Shown here in pieces: positions 7,432 through 15,309 of a stretch of 24,998 bases of DNA (within the stretch, counting starts at the first letter, position 1; each line of letters opens with the position of its first letter). This DNA comes from JAKACA01 sp052143575 (GTDB lineage Bacteria; Actinomycetota; Acidimicrobiia; Acidimicrobiales; Bog-793). Location of the stretch: contig JBKQSP010000016.1 in NCBI GenBank assembly GCA_052143575.1, positions 1 to 24,998 of the forward strand, read 5' to 3'. Both the position numbers and the translations under genes were made by a program. The notes beneath the pieces are model-generated. The model was not told the DNA's origin. It saw nothing but the letters and a program-made list of their open reading frames with translations, and did not search any database.

Positions 7432-7792
7432 GGCCGCTCCGTGATGGGTGAGGCCGTTGACCGGCATACGACCCAGCTAAGCACCCTTGCATCAGTAGCG
7501 CTCGTCGAGCGGTGCGGTCGGGCACGTCTCATGGCGCAGACCCGCCACAACATCGTGACGACGGCCTGCCAGCCAGCCCGGAACTGATGCTCGGCCTGCG
7601 ATCGAACCCGACGCCTGGCCGTCAGATTGATGACATTGGACCCTAGTGAGATCCGAAGTGCATGGGTACGTTGCCCATCGAAGGGACAAAGCGTGTCAAG
7701 GGGAGCGATTGTCCGTGGCCGGGAGGCCCAGCGCGAAACGCGGCAGACCCCCGAGCCCGTGGCATCGGCCCGTGATGAAAGAGGGTACCGCT
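7432..7792. other. Divergent control region between allH and the permease gene
   Basis: No credible gene lies in these 361 bp. The region must hold promoters for both directions. On the plus strand I see TTGATG (7627-7632) and TTGGAC (7636-7641) as possible -35 elements, but no -10 element at 16-18 bp that I trust. A palindrome at 7662-7678 is listed separately. A run of open reading before the permease start at 7793 lacks coding character and a ribosome binding site. Confidence 0.6.
7662..7678. promoter_or_regulatory. 17-bp inverted repeat, candidate operator
   Basis: ATGGG and CCCAT flank a 7-base centre, TACGTTG. The centre contains TACGTT, a TAnnnT-type -10 sequence, so a bound dimer would block a plus-strand promoter. 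It lies about 115 bp upstream of the permease start. The half sites are short, so chance is possible. Confidence 0.3.
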
Positions 7793-9175
7793 ATGAGCGC
7801 GCACGGATTATGGACTGTCCACGGCGATGGGAAGCACATTCCCCCCACGGAGGTGGTGGCGCCTGACGAGCGCCTTGCCTGGCCTCAGACCGTCGGTCTG
7901 GGCTTCCAGCACGTGCTGGCGATGTTCGGGGCGACGTTCATCGTGCCGGTGTTGATTGGCTTCCCGCCCAACACCACGATCTTCTTCTCCGGGATCGGCA
8001 CGCTCATCTTCCTTGTCGTCACGATCGGCCGCGGTCAGCGGCTCGGCCTGCCGAGCTACCTCGGGAGCAGCTTCGCCTTCATCTCGCCGGTGCTGGTCGC
8101 CAAGGAGCACGGAGGCATCCCCTCCGCCCTCGCCGGCATCCTCGTGGCTGGTGCCGTCTTCTTCGTCGTCGGTCTCATCGTCAACAAGTGGGGTACTCGC
8201 TTCATCGAGTGGATGATGCCGCCCGTGGTCACTGGCGCCGTTGTCGCACTGATCGGGCTGAACCTCGCCTCGAGCGCCTTCAACAACTTCAACCTGCAGC
8301 CCTGGACCGCATTCGCCACCCTGTGTGGTGTCGTCCTCGTCACGGTGCTGTTCCGAGGGTTCATCGGCCGGCTCTCCATTCTCGTCGGCGTGGTCTTCGG
8401 CTACCTCATCGGTTGCGCCCAGCACCAGGTCCACTTCGCCAGCGTGAAGTCGGCCGCCTGGATCGGGCTTCCCCACTTCACGGGTCCGCACTTCAGCATG
8501 CGGCCGATCTTCCTGATCGTTCCGGTCGTGGTCGTCCTGATCGCCGAGAACACCGGCCACATCAAGGCCGTGGCGACGATGACGGGACGCAACCTCGACC
8601 GTTCGCTGGGACGCGGCTACATGGCTGACGGCCTCTCCACGATGCTCGCCGGCCTCGGAGGCGGCAGCGGGACGACCACCTATGCCGAGAACATCGGCGT
8701 CATGGCCGCCACCAAGGTGTACTCGACGGCCGCTTACTACGTGGCCGCAATCGTGGCCATCTGCTTCGGCTGCATCCCGAAGTTCGGAGCGCTCATCGCG
8801 ACGTTGCCGGCTGGTGTCCTCGGTGGTGCCGGCACCATCCTGTACGGCCTCATCGCCGTGCTGGGCGGGCGTATCTGGGTCGAGAACCGGGTCAACTTCA
8901 ACAACCCGGTCAACCTCATCCCCTGCGCCATCGGCCTCGTCCTCGGCGCCGGTAACTACACGCTCATCTTTGACCACGGCAACGTGGAGTTCAACGGCAT
9001 CGCGATGGGTGCCTTCGGCGTCATCATCATCTACCAGGTCATGAACGCCATTGCGAAGCGTGGTGTCTTCCACAACGGGATGCCGGCGCTCTTCGCCACG
9101 ACGGTGATGCCGACGGCAGACCAGCCGGGGCCAGCCACCGACACGCTCCCGACCGAGCCGCCGGTTCCGGTCTGA
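7793..9175 (+). CDS. NCS2 pyrimidine permease, UraA/RutG-like
   Basis: A 460-residue polytopic membrane protein of the NCS2 (nucleobase-ascorbate transporter) family, about 14 hydrophobic segments. The N-terminal motif is QHVLAMFGATFIVPVL (39-54), then LPSYLGSSFAFISPV (86-100). The binding-site blocks are AENTGHIKAVATMTGRNLD (251-269) and TTYAENIGVMAATKVYST (295-312); Glu252 and Glu299 correspond by eye to UraA Glu241 and Glu290. The AEN.GH.KAVA.MTGRNLD wording is closer to RutG than to xanthine carriers such as XanQ, pointing to uracil or thymine uptake by proton symport. The ATG at 7793 is chosen for its upstream AGAGGGT; an earlier frame extension lacks coding character. It is followed by a strong hairpin and precedes the barbiturase operon on the same strand. 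Purine transport cannot be excluded. Confidence 0.93.
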   Translation: MSAHGLWTVHGDGKHIPPTEVVAPDERLAWPQTVGLGFQHVLAMFGATFIVPVLIGFPPNTTIFFSGIGTLIFLVVTIGRGQRLGLPSYLGSSFAFISPVLVAKEHGGIPSALAGILVAGAVFFVVGLIVNKWGTRFIEWMMPPVVTGAVVALIGLNLASSAFNNFNLQPWTAFATLCGVVLVTVLFRGFIGRLSILVGVVFGYLIGCAQHQVHFASVKSAAWIGLPHFTGPHFSMRPIFLIVPVVVVLIAENTGHIKAVATMTGRNLDRSLGRGYMADGLSTMLAGLGGGSGTTTYAENIGVMAATKVYSTAAYYVAAIVAICFGCIPKFGALIATLPAGVLGGAGTILYGLIAVLGGRIWVENRVNFNNPVNLIPCAIGLVLGAGNYTLIFDHGNVEFNGIAMGAFGVIIIYQVMNAIAKRGVFHNGMPALFATTVMPTADQPGPATDTLPTEPPVPV

Positions 9176-9211
9176 GTCGTGTATCCCGTCCCGGTCGCCT
9201 CTCCGCCAACC

Positions 9212-9244
9212 GCTCAGCTCGACGAGGCCCCTGGCCTCCTGAGC
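9212..9244 (+). terminator. Two-tier hairpin after the permease gene
   Basis: An outer 6-bp stem (GCTCAG 9212-9217 with CTGAGC 9239-9244) encloses an inner 6-bp stem (GAGGCC 9224-9229 with GGCCTC 9233-9238) around a 3-base loop. It begins 36 bases past the permease stop. There is no T-tract. Position and stability suggest a terminator or a 3'-end stabiliser. Confidence 0.5.
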
Positions 9245-9258
9245 CAGATCGGCGCAAC

Positions 9259-9396
9259 GGTGAGGGCGATCCGGGGCGGGCGCTCAGTTTCACCCTCATC
9301 ATCAGGTGACCCAGCCCGGCTGACCGGTCGACATCTCCCGGGTAGCCGGGCTGGACGCCGTTGAGTTGGCGCTCGCCCTCCTCGGAGGGCTCCGCC
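9259..9396 (+). promoter_or_regulatory. Structured leader upstream of the GNAT-barbiturase-Mo hydroxylase operon
   Basis: Four helices can be drawn by eye. P1: GGTGAGGG 9259-9266 with CCCTCATC 9293-9300 (one G-U). P2: TCACC 9290-9294 with GGTGA 9305-9309, which competes with P1 for 9293-9294. P3: an exact 11-bp pair, CCAGCCCGGCT 9311-9321 with AGCCGGGCTGG 9344-9354. P4: GCCCTC 9375-9380 with GAGGGC 9385-9390 on a CTCG tetraloop, with GGCG/CGCC outside. The start codon at 9455 follows with AGAAGGAG. Mutually exclusive helices are typical of attenuators and riboswitches, but I match no known class. Confidence 0.4.
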
Positions 9397-9454
9397 GGTT
9401 CTTCAGCTGCATGACCGCCCAAGCGACACGAGTTCTGAGAAGGAGTTTCTTGCA

Positions 9455-10180
9455 ATGCTGCTCGATCCGCCAATGAAGGTCTCCCAAGACCACCTCTCGA
9501 TCGACGTACGAGAGATCGAACCCTTGCTGCAGGGCCCGGCTCTGCCGATGGCCCGCTGGCCGGGCGCCACCATCCAGCTGAAGGACGGCCGCACCATGTA
9601 CATCCGGGAGGCGACCCTCGACGAGGCGCCCGCCCTCATGGACTACATGAAGAAGGTCATGGACGCCGACCACGACTTCTACGACGTCGTGGGCGCTCGC
9701 GTCTACGCCGAGATCGCCGGTTGGTACCGCAAGCGTTTGAAGGACCCCTACACCCTCGTCGGTCTCATCGACGGGCAGTGGGTGGGCTTCTGCAACGGCC
9801 GGCTGATGAACGAGGACATCAACATCAGCCTGCACACGATGGCGCTCGCCCGCGGCGGTCGCATCGGGGCGATCATGTACTACGCCAAGACGTACTACGC
9901 CTTCGAGGTCCTCGGGAACAAGGAGTTCTGGGCGACCTACGAGAGCTACAACGGTTGGCACCGCTGGGGCCTCGGCATGGCGCAGCCCAGCTACCCCTGG
10001 CCGGACGTCCAGCATGAGCTCGGCGGCGCCCGCGTGTACTACGTCACGAAGAAGTACTGGGAATCGACCGTCAAGCACTACGTGCAGCAGATGGTCGGTG
10101 CCGACCTCGAGTTCGACGTGCCGGCAAGCGTCGTCGAGGCGAACGCCCACCTCATCGTTCCCACCGAAGTTCTCGTTTGA
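9455..10180 (+). CDS. GNAT-like protein of unknown substrate, first gene of the barbiturase operon
   Basis: A 241-residue soluble protein. After about 40 N-terminal residues it shows a GNAT-like opening (TMYIREATLDEAPALMDYM, near residue 50), a strand pair around YTLVGLIDGQWVGFCNGRL, a helix-loop RGGRIGAIMYYAKTYYAFE in the place of the acetyl-CoA loop, and a FWATYESYNGWHRWGLGMA block. The usual R/Q-x-x-G-x-G/A loop is only loosely matched (RGGRIGA), so acetyl-CoA binding is uncertain. The protein is rich in Tyr and Trp, which suggests an aromatic binding pocket. AGAAGGAG lies upstream of the ATG at 9455. The barbiturase gene starts 14 bp after its stop, so the two are surely co-transcribed. 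A function in modifying a ring-opened intermediate is possible, but none is established. Confidence 0.75.
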   Translation: MLLDPPMKVSQDHLSIDVREIEPLLQGPALPMARWPGATIQLKDGRTMYIREATLDEAPALMDYMKKVMDADHDFYDVVGARVYAEIAGWYRKRLKDPYTLVGLIDGQWVGFCNGRLMNEDINISLHTMALARGGRIGAIMYYAKTYYAFEVLGNKEFWATYESYNGWHRWGLGMAQPSYPWPDVQHELGGARVYYVTKKYWESTVKHYVQQMVGADLEFDVPASVVEANAHLIVPTEVLV

Positions 10181-10194
10181 AAGGAAGAGATCCG

Positions 10195-11301
10195 ATGACG
10201 GATCCAATCGAAGTACGAAAGGTACCCCTCGAGAGTGTGAGCGACGCCTCCGGGCTCGCCCGGCTCATCGACGAAGGAGTCATCGAGGCCGATCGGGTCC
10301 TCGCCGTCGTCGGCAAGACCGAAGGCAACGGAGGCGTGAACGACTACACGCGGATCATCGCCGACCACGCCTTCCGTGACGTGCTCGTCGCCAAGGGCAC
10401 GCGCACGATGGCCGAAGTCGGCCAGATCCCGGTGCTGTGGTCGGGCGGGACCGACGGGGTGCTCTCCCCGCACGCCACGATCTTTGCCACCGTCGACCCC
10501 GCCGGCTTCGAGCCGACCGACGAGTACCGCCTCGCCGTCGGCAGCTCCATGAGCGAGCCGATCCTGCCGGAGGAGATCGGCCGGCCTGAGATGGTCGAGA
10601 AGATGGCGGCCGGCGTCAAGGAGGCCATGGCGCGAGCCGGTATCGCCTCTCCGAGCGACGTGCACTACGTCCAGACGAAGACGCCGCTGCTGACGCTGCC
10701 CACCATCCAAGAGGCAAAGGCGCGGGGCCGCACGGTCTGGACCGAGGACACGCTGCGGTCGATGGACCTCTCCAACGGCACGGCCGCCCTCGGCATTGGC
10801 GTCGCCCTCGGTGAGATCCAGATGCCGACGGCCGAGGAGATCCTGACGAACCTCTCGATCTACTCCTCGGTCGCCTCCTGCTCCTCCGGCGTCGAGCTGG
10901 ACCAAGGCCAGATCGTCGTCGTCGGCAACGTCCGAGGCGTCGGCGGCAAGTACCGCGTCGGTCACGGCGTCATGCGGGACGCTCTCGACGCCGACGGTGT
11001 CTGGGATGCCATCCGCTCTGCCGGCCTCGAGCTGCCCGAGCGGCCGCACCCGGACGACCTGAAGGGCCGTCTCGTCAACCTCTTCCTCAAGTGCGAGGCG
11101 GATCCGACCGGGCGCGTCCGTGGACGGCGCAACATCATGCTCGACGACTCCGACGTGCACTGGCACCGGCAGATCAAGGCGTGCGTCGGTGGCGTCGCGG
11201 CCGCCGTCTGCGGCGACCCGGCCATCTTCGTGTCCGTCTCCGCCGCCCACCAGGGTCCGGCGGGAGGCGGCCCGGTGGCCGCCATCGTCGACCTGAGCTG
11301 A
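10195..11301 (+). CDS. Barbiturase / cyanuric acid hydrolase-family ring-opening amidohydrolase
   Basis: A 368-residue member of the AtzD/TrzD/barbiturase family, of normal length. The three-fold Lys-Ser layout is visible: Lys41 in VGKTEGNGGVNDYTR with Ser83 in WSGGTDGVLSPH; Lys162 in VQTKTPLL with Ser230-231 in ASCSSGVEL; Lys299 in LFLKCEAD with Ser347/349 in FVSVSAAHQGP. The C-terminal AHQGPAGGGPVA block is a family signature. Barbiturase opens barbiturate to ureidomalonate; cyanuric acid hydrolase opens cyanurate. The adjoining molybdenum hydroxylase genes favour barbiturase in an oxidative uracil/thymine pathway, as known from Rhodococcus. No biuret hydrolase or other s-triazine gene is near. 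The ATG at 10195 is chosen for AAGGAAGAG upstream. A strong hairpin follows the stop. Confidence 0.92.
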   Translation: MTDPIEVRKVPLESVSDASGLARLIDEGVIEADRVLAVVGKTEGNGGVNDYTRIIADHAFRDVLVAKGTRTMAEVGQIPVLWSGGTDGVLSPHATIFATVDPAGFEPTDEYRLAVGSSMSEPILPEEIGRPEMVEKMAAGVKEAMARAGIASPSDVHYVQTKTPLLTLPTIQEAKARGRTVWTEDTLRSMDLSNGTAALGIGVALGEIQMPTAEEILTNLSIYSSVASCSSGVELDQGQIVVVGNVRGVGGKYRVGHGVMRDALDADGVWDAIRSAGLELPERPHPDDLKGRLVNLFLKCEADPTGRVRGRRNIMLDDSDVHWHRQIKACVGGVAAAVCGDPAIFVSVSAAHQGPAGGGPVAAIVDLS

Positions 11302-11306
11302 GTTCA

Positions 11307-11348
11307 CGCGGCTCGGGCGGTCCGTCGGGACGGGCTGCCCGAGCCGTG
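11307..11348 (+). terminator. 12-bp intercistronic hairpin after barbiturase
   Basis: CGGCTCGGGC (11309-11318) pairs exactly with GCCCGAGCCG (11337-11346) and extends by one G-U and one C-G pair. The loop holds a further short stem (GTCC 11320-11323 with GGAC 11328-11331). It begins 5 bases past the barbiturase stop and ends 46 bases before the FAD-subunit start. It may partly uncouple barbiturase from the hydroxylase genes or protect the upstream message. Confidence 0.5.
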
Positions 11349-11394
11349 CAATTTGGCCAGTCGCCCCGAGCGGAACACGTCCGAAGGAGAGGGT

Positions 11395-12210
11395 ATGACG
11401 GACATCTTCAAGTACCGCTCCCCCGTGTCACGGGCGGAGCTGCTCGGCATCCTCGCCGATCACGGTGAGGATGCCCGTGTGCTGGCAGGCGGCACCGATT
11501 TGCTCGTGGACGTGCGGAACGGCTTCGCCCGCCCGAAGGTCGTTGTCGACCTGAAGCGGGTCGAGGGCTTCTCCGACATCTCCTGGAGCGAGGCGGAGGG
11601 CCTCATCATCCGGCCCGCCGTCACGATCAACGACCTGCTCGGCCATCCCAAGGTGCGCGACGCCTACTCGCTCCTCGTGGCCTGTGCGCAGGACCTCGCC
11701 TCCCACCAGATTCGTAACCGGGCCACCGTCGTCGGCAACGTCGTGAACGCCTCCCCCTGCGCGGACATGGCACCGGCGCTCCTCTGTCTCGGAGCCCGTG
11801 CCGTCATCTCGTCCCGGGCGGGCCACCGCGTCGTGGCCTTCAAGGACTTCTTCACCGGCGTCAAGTCGACGGTCCTTCGGCCAGGCGAGATCCTCGAGGA
11901 GATCATCGTGCCGCCGGAGACGGCGACCGCCCGCGGCTCGTACCGCAAGCTGAAGCGGATCAAGGGCCACGACCTCGGGATCGTCGGCGTGGCCGCCATG
12001 AAGAAGGACGGCCTCCTCCGCCTCGGGATCAGCTCCTGCGCTCCGACGCCGCTGCTCGTCGAGGGGCTCTCCGACACCGACCCCGTCGAGATGGCCGTGG
12101 CGGCCGCCCAGCTCGCCATCCACCCGATCAGCGACCTCCGTTGCAGCCGGGAGTACCGCGAGCACATGGTCGGCGTCTTCGTCCGCAGGGTGCTGCAGGA
12201 GGTGGCGTGA
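11395..12210 (+). CDS. Molybdenum hydroxylase FAD-binding (medium, CoxM/XdhB-like) subunit
   Basis: A 271-residue FAD-binding subunit of the xanthine dehydrogenase family. The two FAD motifs are present: VLAGGTDLLVDV (29-40) and ATVVGNVVNASPCAD (110-124). The C-terminal CO-dehydrogenase flavoprotein domain ends in SREYREHMVGVFVRR. The subunit passes electrons from the 2Fe-2S clusters to FAD and on to an acceptor. The ATG at 11395 follows AAGGAGAGGG directly. Its stop overlaps the next start by one base (TGATG). Genes for all three subunits follow in M-S-L order, and association with barbiturase suggests uracil/thymine dehydrogenase. No XdhC-type maturation gene is seen nearby. Confidence 0.93.
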   Translation: MTDIFKYRSPVSRAELLGILADHGEDARVLAGGTDLLVDVRNGFARPKVVVDLKRVEGFSDISWSEAEGLIIRPAVTINDLLGHPKVRDAYSLLVACAQDLASHQIRNRATVVGNVVNASPCADMAPALLCLGARAVISSRAGHRVVAFKDFFTGVKSTVLRPGEILEEIIVPPETATARGSYRKLKRIKGHDLGIVGVAAMKKDGLLRLGISSCAPTPLLVEGLSDTDPVEMAVAAAQLAIHPISDLRCSREYREHMVGVFVRRVLQEVA

Positions 12211-12701
12211 TGAGGATCTCGGTGACCGTGAACGGTCATACCTACGAGCGCGACATCGAGGAGCACTGGACGCTGCTGCGCTTCCTCCGCGAGGGCATCG
12301 GGCTGACGGGCACCAAAGAGGGCTGCGCCGCCGGAGAGTGCGGTGCCTGCACCGTCTTTTTGAACGGCAAGACCGTCAACTCCTGCTTGGCCCTTGCCGC
12401 CGAAGCCGACGGGGGTGCGGTCGACACGATCGAGGGCGAAGCCCGCGACGGCCGCCTCTCCGCCATCCAGGCGGCCTTCTCGCGCAACCACGCCGTGCAG
12501 TGCGGCTACTGCACCGGCGGCATGATCCTTTCGGTGAGGGATCTCCTCAGCAAGAACCCGAAACCGAGCATCGATGAGATCAAAGCGGGCATCGAAGGGA
12601 ACTTCTGCCGCTGTACGGGCTACCAGCAGATCATCGAGGCCGTCCTGGACGTGTCGGGGCAGCTCACCCCGGCGACGAAGGGGGAGTTGAAGTATGCCTG
12701 A
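12210..12701 (+). CDS. Molybdenum hydroxylase 2Fe-2S (small, CoxS/XdhA-like) subunit
   Basis: A 163-residue iron-sulfur subunit with both expected clusters: the plant-ferredoxin type at Cys39, Cys44, Cys47 and Cys59 (GCAAGECGACTVFLNG... SC), and the C-terminal helical type at Cys98, Cys101, Cys133 and Cys135 (CGYC ... CRCTGY). Length and spacing are standard for the family. The ATG at 12210 overlaps the FAD-subunit stop in TGATG and has AGGAGGTGG upstream; longer frames lack coding character. Its 3' end overlaps the large-subunit start by 8 bp, so translation of the three subunits is coupled. It carries electrons from the molybdenum centre to FAD. Confidence 0.95.
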   Translation: MRISVTVNGHTYERDIEEHWTLLRFLREGIGLTGTKEGCAAGECGACTVFLNGKTVNSCLALAAEADGGAVDTIEGEARDGRLSAIQAAFSRNHAVQCGYCTGGMILSVRDLLSKNPKPSIDEIKAGIEGNFCRCTGYQQIIEAVLDVSGQLTPATKGELKYA

Positions 12702-15246
12702 GAACCCGAACCCCTCGGAGATGCCGAACCCCTCGGACATACCGAATCCTTCGGACATGCCGATCCCCTCGGACATGAGGGCCGTCGGCGTCAGCCATCC
12801 CCGCCTCGAGGTCGTCGGCAAGCTGACGGGGGACGCCCTCTACACCGGCGACCTCGTGCTGCCCGGCATGCTCTGGGCCAAGGTCAAGAAGAGCCCGCAT
12901 GCCAGGGCGAAGATCCTCGCCATCGACACCTCGAAGGCCGAGCGCCTTGCCGGAGTGCATGCCGTGCTGACCGGCCACGAGCTCGACTACCGGCTCGGGC
13001 TCTACATCGTCGACAAGGACATCCTCGCCAAGGACGACGTCCGCCACTTCGGTGAGGCCGTGGCAGCCGTGGCGGCGGACAGCCTCGAGGTGGCCGAGCG
13101 GGCCGTCGAGCTGATCGAGGTCACCTACGAGGTCCTGCCGCCCGTCCTCGACCCGATGGAGGCGATCAAGCCGGAAGCCCCCCTCGTGCATCCCGACCTC
13201 AGCAGCTACTCCTATGTCGAAGCGGCCTTCAGCCCGCAACCCGGCACGAACGTCGCCAACGTCACGCGGATGCGCAAGGGCGACATCGAGGCGGGTTTCT
13301 CGGAGGCTGAGTGGATCATCGAGCGCCAGTACACGAACCCCTCGGTGCAGCACGTCCCCTTGGAGACCCACGTCGCCATCGTGGCGTGGAAGGCGGGCGA
13401 CGAGGTGACGATCTGGACGAGTGCCCAGTCGCCCTTCACCGTCCGCAGCCTGTTCTGTTCGGCCATGCGCCTGCCCCTCAATCAGGTCAGGGTGATCGTG
13501 CCCCATGTCGGCGGCGGTTTCGGCGGCAAGGCCGGCATCCACCTCGAGCCGCTGCTTGCCTGCCTCTCGCGCAAGGCGGGCGGGCGGCCGGTGAAGTTCC
13601 AGGCGACGCGGGAAGAAGAGTTCAGCCTGCTGCCCTGCCGCAGCGCCCTCACGTACCGGATCAAGACCGGCGTCCGCGCCGACGGCAAGATCACGGCTCA
13701 GCAGATGACGATGTACTGGGACGCCGGCGCCTACGCCGATTACGCCGTCAACGTCACGCGTGCCTCGGGTTACTCGGCGGCCGGTCCCTACGAGATCCCG
13801 AATGCATGGGTTGACGCCTACACGATCTACACGAACAAGCCCTACGGCACGGCCTACCGCGGCTTCGGGCACGTCGAGTTCTTCTGGGGCCTCGAGCGGC
13901 ACATGGAGCTCGTCGCCCAGGTCATCGGCATGGACCCGCTGGAGTTCCGCATGAAGAACCTCCTGACGCCGGGCGCCACGACGCTGACGGGGGAGAGAAT
14001 CACCGAGCACACCGGTGACCCCCGCAAGTGCCTGCAGGCGGCCGCCGAGGCAATTGAGTACGGCCGGCTCACGCCCGAGGAGCAAGAGCGCCAGGAGCGC
14101 ACGGGCCGCAAGATCGGCAAGGGCCTGGCGACACTGCACAAGGCGCCGGCGATGCCCTCGTTCACGGCGACGGCCGCCGTCGTGAAGATGAACTCCGATG
14201 GCTCGGTCGTCCTCAACATCGCCCTCACCGAGATCGGCCAGGGTTGCGCCACGGCCCTCGGCCAGATCGCCGCAGAAACCCTCCGCTTCCCCGTCGGCAA
14301 GGTGAAGGTTGCCATCGAGACCGACACCGACAAGGAGCCCTACGACTGGCAGACGGTGGCCTCCAAGGGGCTCATCCTCTCCGGCAACGCCACGGTAATT
14401 GCCTGTGAGGATCTCCTCGAGCAGGCCTACGCGGTGGCGGCTCAGGTACTGCGAGCCCACCGCGACGATCTCGACCACGACGCCGAGAAGATCTTCCTCA
14501 AGCACAACCCGGAGTCATCGGTGAGCTTCGCCGCCCTCTCCATCGGCTACGCCTACCCCAACGGCAACGGCATCGGCGGTCCCCTCGTCGGTGTGGGCCG
14601 CTACGTCGCCCAGGGCTTGTCCAACCTGGACAAGGAGACGGGGCAGGGGCTGCCCGCCCTGGACTGGACCTATGGCGCCCACGGCGTCATCGTCGAGGTG
14701 GACCCGGACACCGGCGAGTTCGACGTCCTCAAGATCGCCTCGGTCTTCGACGTGGGCAAGGTCATCAACCCCGCCATCATGCGCGGCCAGTGCATCGGCG
14801 GCATGATCCAGGGCCTCGGGACGGCGTTGTGCGAGGGCTACATCTACGACCAGGAGGGGCACCTGCTCAACCCGTCGTTCACGGACAACAAGATCCCGAC
14901 GGCGAAGGACCTCCCCGCCGTTATCGAGAGCGTGGCCGTCGAGACGGCCCAGATCGACGGGCCGTTCGGGGCGCGCGGCGTCGGCGAGCACCCGATGATC
15001 TCGGTGGCGCCGGCCCTGGGCAACGCCATCCACCAGGCGACGGGCGCCGAGCTCATGCACATGCCGATGCGCTTCGAAGACGTCTGGCGGGCCTTGCTCG
15101 ACAAGGAGCCGATCGACAATTGGATCACCGAGTCGCCGTACGGGTCCTGCCGGTCCGACCTCCCGAACGCACAGAACCCCTTCGTGGCGGGCGCTGGGCC
15201 GGAGTTGCAGCCGCGGGAGGCACCCGTCGCAACGGCGCCGGCATGA
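12694..15246 (+). CDS. Molybdenum hydroxylase catalytic (large) subunit, uracil/thymine dehydrogenase candidate
   Basis: An 850-residue molybdopterin-binding subunit of the xanthine dehydrogenase family. Motifs: conserved start of the core VGKLTGDALYTGDL (41-54), QHVPLETH (219-226), PHVGGGFGGKAG (270-281), TAYRGFG (386-392) and RGVGEHPM (around 765). Glu765 is the expected catalytic base. By eye Glu224 and Arg316 match the bovine xanthine oxidase residues Glu802 and Arg880 that hold the purine ring, so an oxidised-ring substrate (uracil, thymine or oxopurine) is likely. The AYRGFG motif, rather than AYRCSFR, excludes a form I CO dehydrogenase. Residues 5-28 are an unusual four-fold hexapeptide repeat outside the core. 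The barbiturase upstream makes uracil/thymine dehydrogenase the best guess; xanthine dehydrogenase is the alternative. Confidence 0.93.
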   Translation: MPENPNPSEMPNPSDIPNPSDMPIPSDMRAVGVSHPRLEVVGKLTGDALYTGDLVLPGMLWAKVKKSPHARAKILAIDTSKAERLAGVHAVLTGHELDYRLGLYIVDKDILAKDDVRHFGEAVAAVAADSLEVAERAVELIEVTYEVLPPVLDPMEAIKPEAPLVHPDLSSYSYVEAAFSPQPGTNVANVTRMRKGDIEAGFSEAEWIIERQYTNPSVQHVPLETHVAIVAWKAGDEVTIWTSAQSPFTVRSLFCSAMRLPLNQVRVIVPHVGGGFGGKAGIHLEPLLACLSRKAGGRPVKFQATREEEFSLLPCRSALTYRIKTGVRADGKITAQQMTMYWDAGAYADYAVNVTRASGYSAAGPYEIPNAWVDAYTIYTNKPYGTAYRGFGHVEFFWGLERHMELVAQVIGMDPLEFRMKNLLTPGATTLTGERITEHTGDPRKCLQAAAEAIEYGRLTPEEQERQERTGRKIGKGLATLHKAPAMPSFTATAAVVKMNSDGSVVLNIALTEIGQGCATALGQIAAETLRFPVGKVKVAIETDTDKEPYDWQTVASKGLILSGNATVIACEDLLEQAYAVAAQVLRAHRDDLDHDAEKIFLKHNPESSVSFAALSIGYAYPNGNGIGGPLVGVGRYVAQGLSNLDKETGQGLPALDWTYGAHGVIVEVDPDTGEFDVLKIASVFDVGKVINPAIMRGQCIGGMIQGLGTALCEGYIYDQEGHLLNPSFTDNKIPTAKDLPAVIESVAVETAQIDGPFGARGVGEHPMISVAPALGNAIHQATGAELMHMPMRFEDVWRALLDKEPIDNWITESPYGSCRSDLPNAQNPFVAGAGPELQPREAPVATAPA
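12706..12777 (+). repeat. Four in-frame 18-bp repeats coding P-N-P-S-D-M units
   Basis: Four consecutive 18-bp units (12706-12723, 12724-12741, 12742-12759, 12760-12777) encode PNPSEM, PNPSDI, PNPSDM and PIPSDM. Three units end in an in-frame ATG that could serve as an alternative start. The repeat directly follows the large-subunit start codon and precedes the conserved core. Confidence 0.92.
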
Positions 15247-15309
15247 CCCCGCCGACGACGGCATTCATCGGCGCCCCTCCGACAGCCGCTGGGCACGGCG
15301 GCATGCCAG

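Noticed and set aside
7646..7792. N-terminal extension of the NCS2 permease to 7646
   Set aside because: The extra 49 residues are Arg/Gly/Pro-rich without family similarity, and a good ribosome binding site precedes the ATG at 7793.
10195..11301. Cyanuric acid hydrolase of an s-triazine pathway
   Set aside because: The family fits, but there are no biuret or allophanate hydrolase genes nearby, whereas molybdenum hydroxylase and pyrimidine genes adjoin it.
11395..15246. Aerobic carbon monoxide dehydrogenase (coxMSL)
   Set aside because: Gene order matches, but the large subunit has AYRGFG rather than the form I AYRCSFR loop, and purine-site-like Glu and Arg residues are present.
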